Positions 48,563-55,780 of a DNA stretch of 64,000 bases are shown piece after piece; the stretch's first letter is position 1, and the number at the start of each line of letters is the position of its first letter. Below the pieces are notes generated by a model. It saw nothing but the letters and a program-made list of their open reading frames with translations, searched no databases and was not told the DNA's origin. Origin of the DNA: Geodermatophilus amargosae (GTDB taxonomy: Bacteria; Actinomycetota; Actinomycetes; Mycobacteriales; Geodermatophilaceae); the NCBI RefSeq assembly GCF_900116515.1, contig NZ_FPBA01000006.1, positions 88,118 to 152,117 on the forward strand. The letters run 5' to 3'. Made by a program: the position numbers and the translations under genes.

Positions 48563-49759
48563 TCACCGGGGGTCGAGCCACCAGAGCACGGCCTCGCCAT
48601 CGCACTGCGCGGCCACGGCGACGGTGCCGGAGGCGCCGACGAGGAGCCTGCCGGCCATCTCGTCGCAGAGCCCCAGCGGCGCCCCGACCTCTCCCGTGCG
48701 GGTGTCGACGGCGAGCACCGAGGCGGTATCCGCCTCCTGCTGCAGCGTCACCCACAGCGTCGTGCCGTCGAGGGCGACCTCGGTGACCGGCGTGCCGCGG
48801 AAGTCGTCGCCGGTGAGCACCGTGGGCGCCGTCGCGTCCGGGCCGACGGCCACCACGTACTCGCGGTCGACACGGTCGGCGTCGGAGCCGCGCACCACGG
48901 CGTAGACGGTGCCGTCGGTGGCGACCACCGCGTCCACGGCGAGGGAGCGCACGAAGCCGGGCGCGAGGTCGACCGGTGCGCGCAGCGGCGCGAGGTCCGA
49001 GTCCACCGTGACGAGCAGCGTGCGCGACGGCGCGAACCGCTCCGCGCCGGGAGCCGTCACGGTCAGGACCACGCGGGAGCCGTCCGGGGCGATCACCAGG
49101 TCCGCGACCTCCGCGGGCGACGGCGCCACCCCGTCGACGCCGACCTCGGCCGAGGCCCGGACCGCCCCCGTGGCGGGGTCCACGGCGAGCAGCACGGGCG
49201 CGCCCCCGCTGCGGGAGACGGCGACGTACAGGACGCCGTCGGGACCCAGCGCGGCCGCCGAGCCGGTGAGCGACACGTCGCCGGGCACGGCCACGGGCAG
49301 GGGAGCGCCGGGCGTCCCGGTGGAGGAGTCGACGACCTGCAGGCCGTAGCCGATCGGCCCCGTTCCCGGCCAGACGAGCCCGGCCACGACCGCCTGCCCC
49401 TGCCAGCCGTAGGCGGTGTCGGGACGGGAACCCGGTGCCAGCTCCGCCGACGCCGGCACGGTCGTGCCGTCCGCGCCGACGACGGCCACCGCGGCACCGG
49501 GGGCGCTGTCGTCGCCCCGCGTGGCGTCTGCGCCGGCGAGCACCACCAGCGTGGTGCCGTCGGGCCCGGCGAAGGCGCCGCGCGCGTCGGTGTGGTCCCC
49601 GGCCGGGCCGCTGCCCGGCACGGTCACGGTGGTCCGCGCCACCTCGGCCACCGGGGCATCGGACGGCGGGCCGGCCACCGTCCCGGACGAGCAGGCGGTC
49701 AGCGCGAGCAGTGCGGCAGCGACCAGGGCGAGCGGGGGCAGCAGTCGGGAGTGGGGCAC
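48563..49759 (-). CDS. propeller-like secreted lipoprotein (copy 2)
   Basis: A 398-residue lipoprotein. Signal peptide LLPPLALVAAALLALTAC ends in a lipobox (LTAC). The mature chain has propeller-like beta repeats: GPDGVLYVAVSRSGGAPVLL, VDPATGAVRASAEVGV, IAPDGSRVVLTVTAPG, VDTRTGEVGAPLGLCDEM, VAVAAQCDGEAVLWWLDPR. Paralogous to the 44285-45367 lipoprotein: both share SGGAPVL, VDPATxxVxAxAE and a C-terminal LCD...CxxxxVxW pattern. GTG 49759 follows GGAGGG. HelR is encoded just upstream on the same strand (55-base gap). Confidence 0.8.
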   Translation of the reverse strand: MPHSRLLPPLALVAAALLALTACSSGTVAGPPSDAPVAEVARTTVTVPGSGPAGDHTDARGAFAGPDGTTLVVLAGADATRGDDSAPGAAVAVVGADGTTVPASAELAPGSRPDTAYGWQGQAVVAGLVWPGTGPIGYGLQVVDSSTGTPGAPLPVAVPGDVSLTGSAAALGPDGVLYVAVSRSGGAPVLLAVDPATGAVRASAEVGVDGVAPSPAEVADLVIAPDGSRVVLTVTAPGAERFAPSRTLLVTVDSDLAPLRAPVDLAPGFVRSLAVDAVVATDGTVYAVVRGSDADRVDREYVVAVGPDATAPTVLTGDDFRGTPVTEVALDGTTLWVTLQQEADTASVLAVDTRTGEVGAPLGLCDEMAGRLLVGASGTVAVAAQCDGEAVLWWLDPR

Positions 49760-49814
49760 GCCGTCCACCCTCCGGAGCGCGCTTGCGCCCCACTGCCGCT
49801 GCGGTTGGGACCGG

Positions 49815-52142
49815 CTACACGACCGCGGGGGCCAGCCGGTCGAGCACCGCGGGCAGCGGGCCGGGCGAGAGCACGGTGAGCCGCTGGGTGGCGCGCGTGA
49901 GCGCGACGTAGAGGTCGTTGAGCCCCCGCACGCCCTCGTCGAGCACCCCCTGCGGATCGGCCACCACCACCGAGTCGAACTCCAGGCCCTTGGCCTCGCC
50001 CGGGACGAGCACGACCGGCCCCAGCGAGGAGTCCGCGCCCGGCCCCGACTGGACGTCCGGCCGCAGCGCACCGAGCGCCGCGACGACGTCGGCCAGCCGG
50101 CTCGGCGGCACGAGCACCGCCGTCGTCCCCTCCCCTCCGGCGAGGTCCGCGGCCACCTCGGCCACCCGCGCGGCGAGCCCGGCCTCCCCGGTCACCTCGG
50201 CGACCGGCGGCGTGCCGCCGGTGCGCACGGAGCGCGGGGGGGTGAGCCCGGTGCCGGTGGCGGCGAGCACGTCGGCGGCGACCTCCATGACCTCCGCCGG
50301 CGTCCGGTAGTTGACGGTCAGCTCCTCCAGCCGCCACGCGTCGCCCACGTGCGGGCGCAGGACGGCGTCCCAGCGCTCGGCGCCGGCCAGGCTGCCGGTC
50401 TGCGCGACGTCGCCGACGACGGTCATCGACCGGGTCGGGCACCGGCGCACCAGCAGCCGCCAGGCCATCGGGGACAGCTCCTGCGCCTCGTCGACGACTA
50501 CGTGCCCGAAGGTCCAGGTGCGGTCGGCGGCGGCCCGCTCGGCGGTGGTGCGCAGGTCCAGCTCGCGCTGCCGGTCGGCGAGGTCCTCGGCCGACAGCAG
50601 GTCGCCGGCGCTGAGCACCTCAGCCTCCAGGTGCTCGTCCTCGAGGTCCACCGACCGGGAGCCGTGCAGCACGTCGAGGGTCTCCTGCGCGCGGTGCAGG
50701 GCCCGCTGCCGGTCCCGGTCGGCGCGGGCGCGCTGCGCGCTGTCGTCGAAGCCGAGCATCTCCTCGGCCTCCTCCAGCAGCGGGACGTCGGCCGGCGTCC
50801 ACGGCGCCGGGTGGGCGGGAGAAGGGCGTGGCCGGTGCAGCAGCGCCCGGTCGGCGTCGGACCAGCCCGGCGTGGCCTCGGCGACGCGGGCAGGGTCGGC
50901 GAACAGGTCGGTGAGCAGCCGCTCCGGGGTGAGCACCGGCCACAGCTCGGCCAGCAGCGAGCGCACGCCGGGGTCCTCGCTCACCTCGCGGCGCAGGGCG
51001 GCGACGTCCTCCCGGTCGAGCAGCCCGGCGCCGGCCTGCACGTCGCGGCCGAGCCGGTCGGCGTAGCGCTTGGTCAGCGTGTCGACGACCCGCCGCACGA
51101 AGAACGGCCGGGCCAGGTTGTGCAGCGGGTCGGCGCGGCGCGCGGCCGCCTGGGCGCGGGTGACGTCGACCGGCCGCAGCCGCAGCGCGAACCCGTCGAT
51201 CTCGACCTCGCGCGGGCCGTCGGGCACCACCTGGCGGCCGGCGATCGCGGCGCGCAGCACGTCGACCATCTCCAGCCGGCCCTTGACCGCCGCCGTCTCC
51301 GGCGACTCCTCGCCGCGCGCGTCCAGGCCCGGCCGCAGCTGGCCGAGCCCGGACAGCAGCACGCCGGTCTCGCCCAGAGAGGGCAGGACGTCGGCGATGT
51401 AGCGCAGGAAGGTCGGCGTCGGGCCGACCACGAGCAGGCCGCGGCGGGCCAGCCGCTCCCGGTGCGTGTAGAGCAGGTAGGCCGCGCGGTGCAGCGCGAC
51501 GGCGGTCTTGCCGGTGCCCGGTCCGCCCTGGACGACGAGCACGCCGGCGGCGTCGCTGCGGATGACCCGGTCCTGCTCGGCCTGGATGGTGCGCACGATG
51601 TCGGTCATGCGCCCGGTGCGGGAGGCGTCGAGTGCCGACAGCAGCGCGGCCTCGCCGGTGAGCCCGGACCCGGCCAGTCCCGTGGTCAGCACCTCGTCGT
51701 CGAGGCGGACGACGGTGCGCCCGCGGGTGCGGATGTGCCGGCGCCGGACGATCCCGAGCGGGTGCACCGGCGTGGCCACGTAGAACGGACGCGCGGCCGG
51801 CGCCCGCCAGTCGACCAGCGCGGGGTCCTGCGCGGAGTCGTCGCCGGGCAGGCCGATGCGCCCGACGTAGAGCGCGCCGCCGTCGTCGGCGCGGTCGATG
51901 CGGCCCACGCACAGCCCGGCCTCGGCGGCGTCGAAGGCGACCATCCGCTCGCCGTGGAAGCGCACGGTCGCGTCGCGCTCCTGCAGTGCCTGCGGGTCGA
52001 CGGCGGGCCAGGAGATCGCCTGGCGCCAGCGGCGCTCCGCCAGCTCGCGGGCGGCGTCCAGGCGGGCGTAGAGGTCGGTGACGTACTCCTGCTCGCAGGC
52101 CAGTTCGGGGTCGGGGACGACGTCGGACGGGGTGGCCGGCAA
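49815..52142 (-). CDS. helR: HelR-like RNA polymerase recycling ATPase (UvrD-like, HelD family)
   Basis: A 775-residue helicase-like ATPase. The N-terminal coiled coil (ACEQEYVTDLYARLDAAREL) precedes a split UvrD-like core: Walker A in LVVQGGPGTGKTAVALHRAA, Walker B in FGHVVVDEAQELSPMAW, the RR-rich RCPTRSMTVVGDVAQTGSLA and the C-terminal NDLYVALTRATQRLTVL. HelD/HelR proteins detach RNA polymerase from DNA; HelR in actinomycetes can confer rifampicin tolerance by displacing the drug. I chose TTG 52142 because GAGGGAAG lies before it and the region upstream looks non-coding; longer starts to 52226 exist. The upstream DNA is AT-richer than the rest. Confidence 0.88.
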   Translation of the reverse strand: MPATPSDVVPDPELACEQEYVTDLYARLDAARELAERRWRQAISWPAVDPQALQERDATVRFHGERMVAFDAAEAGLCVGRIDRADDGGALYVGRIGLPGDDSAQDPALVDWRAPAARPFYVATPVHPLGIVRRRHIRTRGRTVVRLDDEVLTTGLAGSGLTGEAALLSALDASRTGRMTDIVRTIQAEQDRVIRSDAAGVLVVQGGPGTGKTAVALHRAAYLLYTHRERLARRGLLVVGPTPTFLRYIADVLPSLGETGVLLSGLGQLRPGLDARGEESPETAAVKGRLEMVDVLRAAIAGRQVVPDGPREVEIDGFALRLRPVDVTRAQAAARRADPLHNLARPFFVRRVVDTLTKRYADRLGRDVQAGAGLLDREDVAALRREVSEDPGVRSLLAELWPVLTPERLLTDLFADPARVAEATPGWSDADRALLHRPRPSPAHPAPWTPADVPLLEEAEEMLGFDDSAQRARADRDRQRALHRAQETLDVLHGSRSVDLEDEHLEAEVLSAGDLLSAEDLADRQRELDLRTTAERAAADRTWTFGHVVVDEAQELSPMAWRLLVRRCPTRSMTVVGDVAQTGSLAGAERWDAVLRPHVGDAWRLEELTVNYRTPAEVMEVAADVLAATGTGLTPPRSVRTGGTPPVAEVTGEAGLAARVAEVAADLAGGEGTTAVLVPPSRLADVVAALGALRPDVQSGPGADSSLGPVVLVPGEAKGLEFDSVVVADPQGVLDEGVRGLNDLYVALTRATQRLTVLSPGPLPAVLDRLAPAVV

Positions 52143-52250
52143 TGCACTTCCCTCTGCTAGAATGGGAGCCAGTTCGCTCTCGGTGCCATTTCGTACGCCA
52201 TTCTGGCGCACGCGGCAATCGACCATCCTGCGCCTTTCTCCCCCGTCCTG
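52143..52250. promoter_or_regulatory. AT-richer upstream region of the HelR gene
   Basis: Contains GCCATT twice (52185-52190 and 52197-52202), 12 bases apart, with the 6-base palindrome CGTACG between them and a CATTCT on the minus strand (52164-52159) as a possible -10. I did not recognise the rifamycin-associated element described upstream of other helR genes. Confidence 0.4.
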
Positions 52251-53000
52251 TCACGTCCCGCCCGCGTGTCGGGGCGAGGTCTGCGCCACCAGGGCGTCGA
52301 GGGCGCCGGCCAGCGCGTCCGGCCGGCTCAGCGCGCAGAGGTGACCGCCGGGGACCTCGTCCACCTCCACGCCCAGCCGCTCCCGGGCCACCCGCCGCTG
52401 CAGCGCGAGGGGGAAGAAGCGGTCGTCGCGCCCGGCGAGCACCCGGGTGGGCACGTCCGGCCAGGCGGCCAGCGGCCACGGCTCGCCGAACGGCGTCCCG
52501 GACTGGTCGCCGGCGTGCTCGGCACCGGCCGCCCACACCTCCGGCGGGACGTCGTGGGAGAAGTCGGCGTCGGGGTCGCCGTCCTCGGGCCGGCCCTGCT
52601 CGCGGGCCAGCTCGGCCCGGGCGGCGGCCTGGCCGACGGCGTCCCACCAGTCGCCCCCGGTCTCCCCGGGCCGGGGCACCATCGCGTTGAGCAGCACCAG
52701 CAGCCGCACCGGCCGCCGGGCGGCGACCAGCGGCGCGGTCAGCCCGCCCATCGACTGCCCGACCACGACGGCGTCCCCGTCCGCGCCCAGGTCGTCGAGC
52801 GCGGCCGTCGCCACCGCGGCGTAGTCGGCGAGTCCGGCGGCGTCGTCGTCGGCCGGGAGGTCGACGGCGACCGCGCGGTGTCCCCGCCGCTCGAGCTCGG
52901 GGACCAGCCGGTGCCAGTACCAGGCACGGCCGCCGGCGCCGGGGAGGAGGAGGAAGGGTGTGCCCACGTCCTCCCGACCGGCGCCGGCCCGGGAACTCAT
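52251..53000 (-). CDS. alpha/beta hydrolase
   Basis: A 249-residue hydrolase related to esterase/haloperoxidase types. FLLLPGAGGRAWYWHRLVPE gives the oxyanion loop, VVVGQSMGGLTAPLVAA the nucleophile elbow (GQSMG), LAGRDDRFFPLAL the acid, GGHLCALSRPDAL the His. A Gln instead of His before the nucleophile Ser is common in this subgroup. Cytoplasmic by sequence. ATG 53000 is the first Met of the frame that leads into the conserved domain; the longer frame overlaps the neighbouring gene. It follows the calcium-repeat protein gene by eight bases on the same strand. Confidence 0.85.
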   Translation of the reverse strand: MSSRAGAGREDVGTPFLLLPGAGGRAWYWHRLVPELERRGHRAVAVDLPADDDAAGLADYAAVATAALDDLGADGDAVVVGQSMGGLTAPLVAARRPVRLLVLLNAMVPRPGETGGDWWDAVGQAAARAELAREQGRPEDGDPDADFSHDVPPEVWAAGAEHAGDQSGTPFGEPWPLAAWPDVPTRVLAGRDDRFFPLALQRRVARERLGVEVDEVPGGHLCALSRPDALAGALDALVAQTSPRHAGGT

Positions 53001-53008
53001 CGCCGGCC

Positions 53009-53686
53009 TCAGAAGAGGCCGGCCAGCTCCTCGAGGGCGTCGGTCACCGCGTCGTCGTCGGCGGTGTTGCCCGTGATCTGCAGCGTCCCGGTGCCGGGGG
53101 CCTCGATGCCGGTGTCGTCGGACCCGTGCCCGGCGGTCAGGCCGTAGCCGTACTCGACCGACAGCTCCCAGTAGGACCAGCCGTCGGCCTCGGCGAAGAC
53201 GTAGGTGACCGACGCGTAGGCGTAGGAGGTCGGGGCGATCGCCTCCGACCAGTCGGCGTACCCGTCGTCGTCGACGTCGTAGGCCGCCGCGTCCACGTAG
53301 CCGTCGAGGTCGGAGTCGGCGCCCCACACGTCGGGCAGCGCGTTGCCGGTCGTGTCGACGCCGACCTCCTCGACGTAGCCGTCCTCGTCGCTGTCGAAGG
53401 CGAAGGTGTCGGCCCAGCCGTCGAGGTCGGTGTCGACGGCGACCTGCTCGACGTAGCCGTCCTCGTCCCAGTCGACGGCCCAGGTGTCCTCGTACCGGTC
53501 GCCGCTGTCGTCGAAGGCGTACAGGTCGATCCAGCCGTTGGCGTCGGTGTCGTAGGCGTTGTGGTCGTGGCCGCCGGCCGACGCGGGGCCGGCGGTGACG
53601 AGCACGGCGGCGACGGCGGTCGCGGGGACGGCGGTGCGCAGCAGGGCGCGGGTCAGGCGGGTGCGGCGGGAACCAGTGCGGGTCAC
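53009..53686 (-). CDS. secreted protein with calcium-binding DxDxDG repeats
   Basis: A 225-residue secreted protein. The signal peptide ALLRTAVPATAVAAVLVTAG ends near ASA. Residues about 45-155 are repeats of acidic loops: DTDANGWIDL, DWDEDGYVEQ, DTDLDGWADT, DSDEDGYVEE, DSDLDGYVDA, DVDDDGYADW. The D-x-D-x-D-G spacing matches thrombospondin-type-3 or EF-hand-like calcium loops. The C-terminal 65 residues (YAYASVTYVFAEADGWSYWE) form a separate domain of unknown type. GTG 53686 follows GAGGAG. Function unknown; probably a wall or surface protein stabilised by calcium. Confidence 0.85.
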   Translation of the reverse strand: MTRTGSRRTRLTRALLRTAVPATAVAAVLVTAGPASAGGHDHNAYDTDANGWIDLYAFDDSGDRYEDTWAVDWDEDGYVEQVAVDTDLDGWADTFAFDSDEDGYVEEVGVDTTGNALPDVWGADSDLDGYVDAAAYDVDDDGYADWSEAIAPTSYAYASVTYVFAEADGWSYWELSVEYGYGLTAGHGSDDTGIEAPGTGTLQITGNTADDDAVTDALEELAGLF

Positions 53687-53935
53687 GGCAGTGTCTCCTC
53701 GGTCGGGAGCCGGGGTCCCGGCTCGCTGCGAGGACGCTCCCGCGCACCACCTGCGCGGGACTGGACGACGACTGGGGGACCCGCTTGCACCGGCGTCCCA
53801 GTGCCCTCCCAGTGCCCCGTGGCGGAACGGCGGCGGAGTCGGGGGAGACCGGAGCGTCCCGCAACCCGCAGGACACCTCCCCGTCATCCCGGCTGCCTAC
53901 CGTCGGGGGCTCCCGGACGACAGGGGAGTACACCC

Positions 53936-54055
53936 ATGAGCACCACCACGACCGAACGCCCCACCGAGCGGGCGACCTGGACCTGCCCGAACTGCCACGG
54001 CGCCACCACCACGGCCAAGAAGCGCTGCCGCGACTGCGGGACGTCGCGCTGGTGA
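53936..54055 (+). CDS. 39-residue zinc-ribbon micro-protein
   Basis: A very short gene: ATG 53936 follows GGGGAG with an eight-base gap. The product has a Thr/Arg-rich start and two CxxC pairs, TWTCPNCHG and RCRDCGTSRW, that should hold one zinc ion. No other feature. It lies between the calcium-repeat protein and a convergent hemerythrin gene, with a hairpin after its stop. Small zinc ribbons of this kind are seen in actinobacteria; their partner is unknown. It is easily missed by automatic gene calls. Confidence 0.7.
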   Translation: MSTTTTERPTERATWTCPNCHGATTTAKKRCRDCGTSRW

Positions 54056-54061
54056 ACCCGG

Positions 54062-54087
54062 GAGCGGGCCCGTCGTCGCGCCCGCTC
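54062..54087. terminator. hairpin between zinc-ribbon and hemerythrin genes
   Basis: GAGCGGGC and GCCCGCTC form 8-base arms around a 10-base loop in the 46-base convergent gap. Confidence 0.6.
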
Positions 54088-54101
54088 TCCGGCTCCGTCC
54101 C

Positions 54102-54818
54102 TCAGTGATCGGGCGGAGCCCCTCGCAGCCGGACCACCGCCGCGCGGTAGCGCGCCCGGCCGGCCAGCCGCCACACCAGCCGGGTCCCCCGGCCCAGCCC
54201 CGACAGCAGCCGCGCCCGCTCGGCGGGGTCGGCGTCCTCGAGGGCCAGCCCCAACACCGTCAGCTGCTCGCGGGGGCTGAGCGCCGGCCGCGCGCCGCGG
54301 GCGATCGCCGTCCACTCGCGGGCGGGCAGGTGCGCCTCCAGCAGCGGCAGCAGCTCCCGTTCCTCGGCCGCGGTCTGCGCGTCCACGGCAGCCGCCAGGT
54401 CCAGGCAGGTGAGGGCGAAGGCGTCCCGGGCCGACGGGGTGCCGGCCACCGCCCACTGCCGGGCGGCGGTGGACAGGTCGCGCAGCCGGTTGTCGACGGC
54501 GGCGCAGCGTGCGGTCCAGTCGGCGACGCGCTCGCGCCCGGGATCGGCGAGGTCGGTGGGCAGTGCGCGCAGCAGGGCCGGCCACAGCAGGTCGCGCTCC
54601 ATCGCGTGGTGGCCCAGCAGCACCCGGCCGAGCAGGTCGGCGTGCCGGGTGAGGGCGGACGAGCGCGTGGCGTCGCCGGCCGGGGCCCAGGCCGACAGCT
54701 CGGCCAGCAGCCGCAGCTCGCGGCGGACCAGCCGGTGCAGCACGCGCTGGGAGTCGCCGGCCCGGGTGGTCGCGGGGCGGACGGGGGCGGGACGCGGGGG
54801 AGCCGGAGCGACGGTCAC
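54102..54818 (-). CDS. hemerythrin domain-containing protein
   Basis: A 238-residue protein. A four-helix HHE bundle covers about 25-180: RVLHRLVRRELRLLAELSAW, TRHADLLGRVLLGHHAMERD with the ligand histidines, and ALTCLDLAAAVDAQTAAEER plus ELLPLLEAHLP for the remaining ligands. Hemerythrin domains bind O2, NO or react with peroxide at a two-iron site. The C-terminal 55 residues are basic and extend beyond the domain (RLVWRLAGRARYRAAVVRLR). GTG 54818 follows GAGGTG. It diverges from the RsbQ-like gene, so a redox or oxygen-sensing role would fit. Confidence 0.85.
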   Translation of the reverse strand: MTVAPAPPRPAPVRPATTRAGDSQRVLHRLVRRELRLLAELSAWAPAGDATRSSALTRHADLLGRVLLGHHAMERDLLWPALLRALPTDLADPGRERVADWTARCAAVDNRLRDLSTAARQWAVAGTPSARDAFALTCLDLAAAVDAQTAAEERELLPLLEAHLPAREWTAIARGARPALSPREQLTVLGLALEDADPAERARLLSGLGRGTRLVWRLAGRARYRAAVVRLRGAPPDH

Positions 54819-54963
54819 GGGGCACCTCGATGCGGCTGGGCGGAGGTCGAACCGGATCGATCTCGTCCGGTACGAAGGCAGGGTAGGAGCCCGCCGGGCG
54901 GGGCGACAGGGGTCCGTGCGCGACCGGACCCCACCGGACGGGGACAGGGACGCCCCCGTCCGT

Positions 54964-54969
54964 TACGGT
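54964..54969 (+). promoter_or_regulatory. -10 hexamer TACGGT for a leaderless RsbQ-like mRNA
   Basis: TACGGT ends six bases before GTG 54976, and no ribosome site precedes that codon, so transcription probably begins at the start codon. Confidence 0.5.
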
Positions 54970-54975
54970 CGTCGC

Positions 54976-55773
54976 GTGAGCGTGATCACGCGGAACTGCG
55001 TGCGCGTGAGGGGGCCGGAATCCGCCCGGCCCATGGTCTTCGCCCACGGGTTCGGCTGCGACCAGACGATGTGGCGGGCCGTGGCGCCGGACTTCGCCGT
55101 CGACCACCGCGTGGTCACCTTCGACCACGTCGGCGCGGGCGGCTCGGACCTCTCCGCCTACGACCCGGAGCGCCACGGGTCGCTGCGCGGCTACGCCGAC
55201 GACCTCGTCGAGGTCGTCCGGGAGATGGACCTGACCGACGTCGTCCTGGTGGGGCACTCGGTGAGCTCGATGATCGGCGTGCTCGCGGTGCTGGCGGCGC
55301 CGGAGCGCTTCGGGGCCCTGGTGATGGTCGGGCCCAGCCCCCGCTACGTCGACGACGGGGACTACACCGGCGGCTTCAGCCGGTCCGACGTCGCCGCGCT
55401 CCTGGACTCCCTCGACAGCAACCCGGCGCAGTGGTCGGCGGCGCTGGCCCCGCTGGTCGCGGGACCCGGCAACCCCGAGGTGGCCGTGGAGCTGGCCGAG
55501 AGCTTCTGCCGCACCGACCCCCGCGTCGCCCGCGACTTCGCGCGGGTCACCTTCCTCTCCGACAACCGCGCCGACCTGCCGGCGGTCCGCGTCCCCACGC
55601 TGGTGCTGCAGTGCACCGACGACGCCATCGCGCCGGAGCCCGTCGGCCGCTACGTGCACTCCCGGGTCCCGGGCAGCGTCTTCACGCGGCTGGCCGCCAC
55701 CGGGCACTGCCCGCACCTGTCCGCGCCGGAGGAGACGGCCGCGGCGATCCGGGCCTTCCTGCGCGACAACTGA
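54976..55773 (+). CDS. RsbQ-like alpha/beta hydrolase of the energy-stress pathway
   Basis: A 265-residue hydrolase resembling RsbQ. VFAHGFGCDQTMWRAVAPDF, FDHVGAGGSDLSAYDPERHG, the nucleophile elbow VGHSVSSMIG (Ser96), acid in LQCTDDAIAP and the His in ATGHCPHLSAP match the RsbQ/KAI2-type family. In Bacillus subtilis RsbQ is needed by the PAS-PP2C phosphatase RsbP to switch on sigma-B under energy stress, probably by processing a small hydrophobic ligand. The next gene, seven bases downstream, encodes a PAS-GAF-SpoIIE protein, making the pairing strong. Confidence 0.9.
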   Translation: MSVITRNCVRVRGPESARPMVFAHGFGCDQTMWRAVAPDFAVDHRVVTFDHVGAGGSDLSAYDPERHGSLRGYADDLVEVVREMDLTDVVLVGHSVSSMIGVLAVLAAPERFGALVMVGPSPRYVDDGDYTGGFSRSDVAALLDSLDSNPAQWSAALAPLVAGPGNPEVAVELAESFCRTDPRVARDFARVTFLSDNRADLPAVRVPTLVLQCTDDAIAPEPVGRYVHSRVPGSVFTRLAATGHCPHLSAPEETAAAIRAFLRDN

Positions 55774-55780
55774 TCCGGCC

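Noticed and set aside
49416..52160. 914-codon rightward open frame over HelR
   Set aside because: Shadow of the HelR coding strand; the opposite strand has complete helicase motifs while this frame is low complexity.
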